A DNA stretch of 64,000 nucleotides from Ramlibacter sp. WS9. GTDB lineage: Bacteria; Pseudomonadota; Gammaproteobacteria; Burkholderiales; Burkholderiaceae_C. Below the pieces are notes generated by a model, which saw nothing but the letters and a program-made list of their open reading frames with translations, was not told the origin of the DNA and did not search any database. Made by a program: the position numbers and the translations under genes. This document shows positions 59,567-64,000 of this stretch, piece after piece (the first letter of the stretch is position 1; every line of letters starts with the position of its first letter). The stretch spans positions 1-64,000 of the forward strand of contig NZ_RKMB01000019.1 of the NCBI RefSeq assembly GCF_003797765.1, given 5' to 3'.

Positions 59567-60673
59567 ATGCGCCCCATGCCCTACTTCAGAACTCTCACAC
59601 TCGGTACGGCGCTGGCGACCACACTGGCCCTCACGCCCTTGCACGCCACACAGGCTGCAGGCGCTGCCGCTTTCGCCGACCCGCTGGACACGCCCGCGCG
59701 CGTGTCGCCGCGCGCGGTGCGCTCGCCCGTCTTCGCGCTGGCACCCGTGGACGCCGACCACATCGTGGGCGTCGGGCCGCGTGGCCACATCCTTCGTTCG
59801 GCCGACCGCGGCAAGACCTGGACACAGCAGCCCTCGCCGGTGAGCACCGACCTGGTCGCGGTGCACTTCCCGACGCCCAAGCTGGGTTGGGCCGTGGGCC
59901 ACGACGGCGTGGTGCTGCGCAGCACGGACGGCGGCGTGAGCTGGACGCGCGTGCTCGACGGGCGCGGGCTGGGCAAGCTGATGGTCGCGCACTACGAAAA
60001 GGCGCTAGTCGCCGGTGACACATCGGTTGCGAAGGCGCTTGAAGACGCCAAACGCATGGCGGCCGAAGGTCCCACCAAGCCTTTCCTGTCCGTCTACTTC
60101 CGCAGCGCAAACGAAGGCTGGCTTGTCGGCCAGTTCAACCTCATCCTGCACACGGCCGACGGCGGCGCCACCTGGCAGCCGTGGCTCGATCGCACGGAGA
60201 ATCCCGACGGCTATTCCCTGCATGCCATCCGCGCCGCCGGCGACGAGGTCTACATCGTGGGTGAGCTCGGCCTGGTGCTGGGCCTCGATGCCGGCGCCAG
60301 ACGATTCAAGCGCATCAAGACGCCCTATCCCGGCACATGGTTCGGGCTTGCCGCGATGAAGGGTGCCCTTGTTGCGGTGGGTTTGCGCGGCGCGGCCTGG
60401 GCCTCCACCGACGCAGGCGCCAACTGGCGGCAACTCAACACCGCAACGAACGCATCTATCAACAATGGCATGTTCCTGCCGGACGGCCGGCTGGTGCTGG
60501 TCACGCAACAGGGCAGGGTGCTCACAAGCGCCGACCTGCGCGACATCGCCGAGCTGCCGCGCGTGCCCGGCCTCGCCAGCGCATTCGACATCGTGACGAT
60601 GGAGCCCGGTTGGCTCCTCATCAGCGGGCCCGGCGGGGTGCAGCGGCTCGCGTTGCCGCCGGCGCCGCAGTAA
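59567..60673 (+). CDS. YCF48/BNR-repeat protein, module 2
   Basis: 368 residues (ATG at 59567; an ATG at 59576 is an alternative). N-terminal hydrophobic segment (FRTLTLGTALATTLALTPLH). Asp-box-like repeats SADRGKTWTQ, STDGGVSWTR, TADGGATWQP and STDAGANWRQ, one fewer than module 1. FADPLDTPARVS and the ending GPGGVQRLALPPAPQ match the module 1 copy. Role as module 1. Confidence 0.82.
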   Translation: MRPMPYFRTLTLGTALATTLALTPLHATQAAGAAAFADPLDTPARVSPRAVRSPVFALAPVDADHIVGVGPRGHILRSADRGKTWTQQPSPVSTDLVAVHFPTPKLGWAVGHDGVVLRSTDGGVSWTRVLDGRGLGKLMVAHYEKALVAGDTSVAKALEDAKRMAAEGPTKPFLSVYFRSANEGWLVGQFNLILHTADGGATWQPWLDRTENPDGYSLHAIRAAGDEVYIVGELGLVLGLDAGARRFKRIKTPYPGTWFGLAAMKGALVAVGLRGAAWASTDAGANWRQLNTATNASINNGMFLPDGRLVLVTQQGRVLTSADLRDIAELPRVPGLASAFDIVTMEPGWLLISGPGGVQRLALPPAPQ

Positions 60674-60691
60674 CTAACAAGGGCGAAGGCC

Positions 60692-63166
60692 GTGGCTACC
60701 TCATTGAATTCAGACGGAGACCAGTTCCCCATCGTGCGGGATCGCGCGCAGTTCGACGGGCAGTCGGGCAATGCGCTCGAGCGCATCATCTTCAACAACC
60801 GGCGCGTCATCCTGGTGGTGTTCGCCATCATCTCGCTCTTCCTCGGCTGGCGTTCCACGCTGCTCGACGTTAACGCGAACTTCGAGCGGATGATTCCGGC
60901 GTCGCACCCCTACATCAAGAACTTCCTGGAGAGCAAGGACGAGCTTCGCGGGCTGGGCAACCAGGTGCGCGTGGTGGTCGAGAACACTCAGGGTGACATC
61001 TTCGACCCCGAGTACTTGAAGACGCTCGCGCGGATCAACGACGAGCTCTACGCCATGCCGGAGGTCGACCGGCCCTGGCTGAAGTCGCTGTGGACACCCC
61101 TCTTGCGCTGGAGCGAGGTCACTGAAGAGGGCATGCGCGGTGGCCCTGTGATGCCCGACCGCTTCGACGGATCGCCGGCCAAGATGGAGGAGCTCAAGAT
61201 CAACATCGGCCGCTCCGTCTCGGCTGGCCGCTTCATCTCCGATGACCAGCGCTCGTCGATGATCGTGGTGCCTTTGCTCGACAAGTACGCCGACAGCGGC
61301 AAGCCGGTGAACTACCTGGCCCTGTCGCGCAGCCTCGAAGAAAAGGTGCGGGCGAAGGCCGGCGGGAAGGATGGCGCGAAGGTCAAGATCTACATCGTGG
61401 GCTTCGGCAAGCTGGTGGGCGACCTGATCGAGGGACTCTCCACCGTCATCTCGTACTTCGCCTTCTCGGTGGCGATCGCTGCGCTGCTCGTCTTTCTCTA
61501 CACGCGCTGTGTGCGCAGCACGCTGGTGCTTGTGACCACCGCCGTGCTGGGCGTGGTGTGGCTGATGGGCCTGCTGGAGCTGCTGCGGTTCGAGCTCGAC
61601 CCGTACTCCATCCTGGTGCCCTTCCTGCTGTTTGCCATCGGGCTTTCCCATGGTGCGCAGAAGATGAACGGCATCATGCAGGACGTCGGCCGCGGCACCC
61701 ACAAGTACGTGGCTGCGCGCTACACCTTCCGGCGGCTGTTCCTGGCGGGCCTGACCGCGCTGCTGACCAACGTCGTCGGCTTCATGGTGCTGATCATCAT
61801 CGACATCCCTGTGATCCGCGCCCTGGCCGTCATGACCAGTGTGGGCGTGACGGGGCTGATCTTCACCAAGCTGGTGTTGATCCCGGTGCTGCTCTCGTAT
61901 ACCGGTGTCAGCCCGAGTGCCGCGAAGCGCTCGCTGCAGGATGAAACCGGCGGCGCCGGGCACGGCGCGCACCGCGGCATGGGCCGCGGCATGGGTCGGG
62001 TGTGGTCCGCGCTGGAACTGCTCACGCAGCGCCGCTGGGCGCTCATCGCAATCATCGCTTCCGCCGTGTTGAGCGCCGGCGCGCTCAGCCTGCGCACCGG
62101 CCTGAAGATCGGCGACCTCGATGAAGGCGCGCCGGAGCTGCGTGCCGACTCGCGCTACAACCTCGACAACGCCTACATCTCTCGCCACTACGGGCTGTCC
62201 AGCGACCAGTTCGCCGTGATCGTGAAAATCCCGAAGGGCCAGTGCGAGCGTTACGAAGGCCTGGTCGACGCCGACCGCCTGGGCTGGGAACTGGAGCATG
62301 TGCCCGGCGTGAAAGCGGTGACCTCGTTTGCCGACCAGACGCGCCGCGTCGTGGCCGCGACCAGCGAGGGCTACTACAAGTGGAACACCATTGCGCGCGA
62401 CGCCAAGACCCTGGGCTATGCCGCGGGGCGCGTGATCCAGGACAACCCCGACTCGATGAGCCCCAACTGTTCGGTGTTTACCGTGACGGCCTACCTGGCG
62501 GACCATCGCGCCGACACGCTCGCGCGCACGTTGAAGGTGGTCGAGGACTTCGGCGCCACGCACAACCGCCCCGAAGTCATGTTCCTGCCCGCCGCCGGAT
62601 CGGCCGGCGTCGAGGCGGTGACCAACATCGTCGTGCAGGAGTCTTTCTACATCATGCACGCCGTGCTCTACGTCGCCGTGATCCTGCTGTGCTTCATCAC
62701 CTTCCGCTCGTGGCGTGCGGTGGTGGTCGCCATCGTTCCGCTGGCCATCACCTCGATCCTCTGTGAAGCGATCATGGTGGTGATGGGCATCGGCGTGAAG
62801 GTGGCGACGCTTCCTGTGATCGCGCTGGGCGTCGGGGTGGGCGTTGACTACGCGCTGTACCTGCTGTCGATCCAGCTCGCGATTCAGCGCCGGGGCGGCA
62901 GCCTGCGCGAGGCTTACGCGCAGTCGTTGCAATTCACCGGCAAGGTGGTCGCTCTGGTGGGGGCCACAATGGCCGCAGGCGTCGTCACCTGGGCCTGGTC
63001 GCCCATCAAGTTCCAGGCCGACATGGGCATCCTGCTGACCTTCATGTTCATCTGGAACATGCTGGGTGCGCTTGTGCTGATTCCGGCGTTGTCGCATTTC
63101 CTGCTGCGCAATGTGGGCGTGGAGCGTCGCAGCACGACGGCAAGTCCGGCTGCGATGCCCGCATGA
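60692..63166 (+). CDS. MMPL/RND-superfamily transporter, module 2
   Basis: 824 residues starting with a GTG at 60692. TM1 FNNRRVILVVFAIISLFLGW, the same large loops and helix clusters as module 1, and identical stretches such as GVGVDYALYLLSIQLA and AWSPIKFQADMGILLTFMF. Insert around residue 425-440 (GAGHGAHRGMGRGMGRVW) is His/Gly-rich and missing in module 1. Proton-driven hydrophobic-compound transporter as module 1. Confidence 0.9.
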   Translation: MATSLNSDGDQFPIVRDRAQFDGQSGNALERIIFNNRRVILVVFAIISLFLGWRSTLLDVNANFERMIPASHPYIKNFLESKDELRGLGNQVRVVVENTQGDIFDPEYLKTLARINDELYAMPEVDRPWLKSLWTPLLRWSEVTEEGMRGGPVMPDRFDGSPAKMEELKINIGRSVSAGRFISDDQRSSMIVVPLLDKYADSGKPVNYLALSRSLEEKVRAKAGGKDGAKVKIYIVGFGKLVGDLIEGLSTVISYFAFSVAIAALLVFLYTRCVRSTLVLVTTAVLGVVWLMGLLELLRFELDPYSILVPFLLFAIGLSHGAQKMNGIMQDVGRGTHKYVAARYTFRRLFLAGLTALLTNVVGFMVLIIIDIPVIRALAVMTSVGVTGLIFTKLVLIPVLLSYTGVSPSAAKRSLQDETGGAGHGAHRGMGRGMGRVWSALELLTQRRWALIAIIASAVLSAGALSLRTGLKIGDLDEGAPELRADSRYNLDNAYISRHYGLSSDQFAVIVKIPKGQCERYEGLVDADRLGWELEHVPGVKAVTSFADQTRRVVAATSEGYYKWNTIARDAKTLGYAAGRVIQDNPDSMSPNCSVFTVTAYLADHRADTLARTLKVVEDFGATHNRPEVMFLPAAGSAGVEAVTNIVVQESFYIMHAVLYVAVILLCFITFRSWRAVVVAIVPLAITSILCEAIMVVMGIGVKVATLPVIALGVGVGVDYALYLLSIQLAIQRRGGSLREAYAQSLQFTGKVVALVGATMAAGVVTWAWSPIKFQADMGILLTFMFIWNMLGALVLIPALSHFLLRNVGVERRSTTASPAAMPA

Positions 63167-63253
63167 CCTGCCTGTAGATAGCGCTGCTCATCAGGGGCTG
63201 GCGGACTAACATGAGGGTTGGCGCATGCGCGTGAGCTGCCTGTGCCACACCCG

Positions 63254-64000
63254 ATGACGCCAGCCAAGCCTGAAGACCTGATTCGCGCGCGCGGCGAAAT
63301 GGCCGACCTTGTGCGCGCATTCGATTGGGCGAGCACTCCGGTGGGCCCGATGGAAGATTGGCCCGCCAGCCTCAGGTGCGCGGTCGCGACCATGCTGGAG
63401 TGCCAGATCCCCATGTACATCACCTGGGGCGACACATTCATCCAGTTCTACAACGACGCGTGCCGGCCCATGCTGGGCACCACCAAACATCCGCAAGCGC
63501 TGGGCACGGGGGCGCAGGCATCTTGGCCCGAGATCTGGCAAACGCTAGCGCCGATGTGGCAGGACGTTCTCAGTGGTAAAGCCATCGGACTCAATGACTT
63601 CAAGCTGACCATCGAGCGCCATGGCTACCCCGAGGATGTGTACTTCAACATTTCGTACAGTCCGCTGCGCGACGATTCCGCCAAAGTTGCCGGCATCCTG
63701 GTCACCTATTCCGAAACCACCGATCGCGTGCGCACGGAGAGGCGCCTGAACGCGGCGCGGGACCAGCTGCGGTCGATCTTCATGCAGATGCCTGCCGCCA
63801 TCGCGATCCTCCGCGGCAGCGAGATGCGGTTCGAGTTTGCCAATGCGGCCTACCAGAGCCTGGTTGCGAAGTCTGAAGACGAATTGATCGGCCGGAAAAG
63901 AACGGATGTCTTTCCGGACTCGCCCGAGCGGATCAATTCGCAGTTCTCGCATGTGTATCGCACAGGCGATCGGTTGGTGACCAGCGAACATAGCTTCACC
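63254..64000 (+). CDS. PAS-domain sensor (probable histidine kinase), N-terminal part
   Basis: 249 codons to the window end, no stop. The start at ATG 63254 is uncertain (in-frame GTG at 63242). The opening (LVRAFDWASTPVGPMEDWPA then SLRCAVATML) is typical of the N-terminus of PAS hybrid sensor kinases. A first PAS domain (about 60-165; YITWGDTFIQFYNDACRPML; YFNISYSPLRDDSAKVAGIL) is followed by a linker helix and a second PAS starting at QLRSIFMQMPAAIAIL. The kinase part is not in the window. It may sense a ligand or redox state and is not obviously part of the catabolic operons. Confidence 0.78.
   Translation, partial: MTPAKPEDLIRARGEMADLVRAFDWASTPVGPMEDWPASLRCAVATMLECQIPMYITWGDTFIQFYNDACRPMLGTTKHPQALGTGAQASWPEIWQTLAPMWQDVLSGKAIGLNDFKLTIERHGYPEDVYFNISYSPLRDDSAKVAGILVTYSETTDRVRTERRLNAARDQLRSIFMQMPAAIAILRGSEMRFEFANAAYQSLVAKSEDELIGRKRTDVFPDSPERINSQFSHVYRTGDRLVTSEHSFT

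Noticed and set aside
1..64000. rRNA, tRNA or riboswitch genes.
   Set aside because: No tRNA clover-leaf features, no rRNA-like stretches, and no leader with a recognisable riboswitch was found on reading the gaps, all of which except 47383-48173 are shorter than about 230 bp.
1..64000. A complete steroid-ring degradation pathway.
   Set aside because: Several side-chain-type genes are here, but ketosteroid dehydrogenase, 9-alpha-hydroxylase and ring-cleaving dioxygenase genes are absent, so the substrate remains open.

Overview
This is a GC-rich window, densely packed with operons, from a Gram-negative bacterium. The gene families, the GGAGAC-type ribosome binding sites, the many ATGA stop/start overlaps and the dispersed palindromic repeats suggest a betaproteobacterium of the Burkholderiales, probably Comamonadaceae (Variovorax/Ramlibacter/Polaromonas-like). 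That placement is an inference from gene style; no rRNA or tRNA gene is present to confirm it.

The window reads as one catabolic island for an unidentified hydrophobic, probably bulky or alicyclic (steroid- or terpenoid-like) carboxylate or alcohol. (A) 1-14023, plus strand: three SDR dehydrogenases (the first cut by the window edge), a SnoaL-fold protein, an Old Yellow Enzyme, four crotonases, two tandem MFS transporters, a molybdopterin oxidoreductase, a thiolase and a LysR regulator as last gene. (B) 14150-20411, plus: a sulfotransferase with CysQ-like PAP phosphatase and CysC-like APS kinase (a PAPS-using sulfonation module), a degenerate SDR plus a normal SDR, a DUF1214 protein, a deleted SDR pseudogene and a GST. 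(C) 20470-25985, plus: an XRE-MarR fusion regulator, an SDR, a LuxE-like/LuxC-like acyl-reductase pair and another SDR. (D) 25959-37996, minus: MaoC-like protein, CaiB/BaiF CoA-transferase, crotonase, two overlapping acyl-CoA dehydrogenases, crotonase, dienoyl-CoA-reductase-like SDR, SDR, two alpha/beta hydrolases, an AMP-ligase and an orphan periplasmic binding protein. (E) 38137-47382, plus: crotonase, AMP-ligase, crotonase, SDR, DUF35 protein, Cys-less thiolase-like protein, two-domain MaoC hydratase, acyl-CoA dehydrogenase, SDR, crotonase. (F) 48174-55454 and (G) 56349-63166: two paralogous cell-envelope modules, each DUF1302 outer-membrane protein, DUF1329 protein, YCF48/BNR protein and MMPL/RND transporter, with two small ORFs and a divergent carboxymuconolactone-decarboxylase-family gene between them. 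The window ends inside a PAS-domain sensor gene.

Likely logic: the envelope modules move a hydrophobic compound; CoA ligases and the CoA-transferase activate it; acyl-CoA dehydrogenases, crotonases, MaoC hydratases and SDRs carry out beta-oxidation; the side chain is cut by a true thiolase and possibly by a Cys-less thiolase-like aldolase. The role of sulfonation and of acyl reduction to aldehyde in the same island is unexplained.

The most notable regulatory signal is an 11-bp inverted repeat, GAAC-N3-GTTC or a one-mismatch version. It lies just upstream of the -10 element of four candidate promoters (DUF1302 copy 1, DUF1302 copy 2, the decarboxylase-family gene and the divergent D/E promoter), which suggests one repressor controlling the beta-oxidation operons and both envelope modules. 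Three families of dispersed repeats lie between genes, and one copy supplies a stop codon and a start codon.
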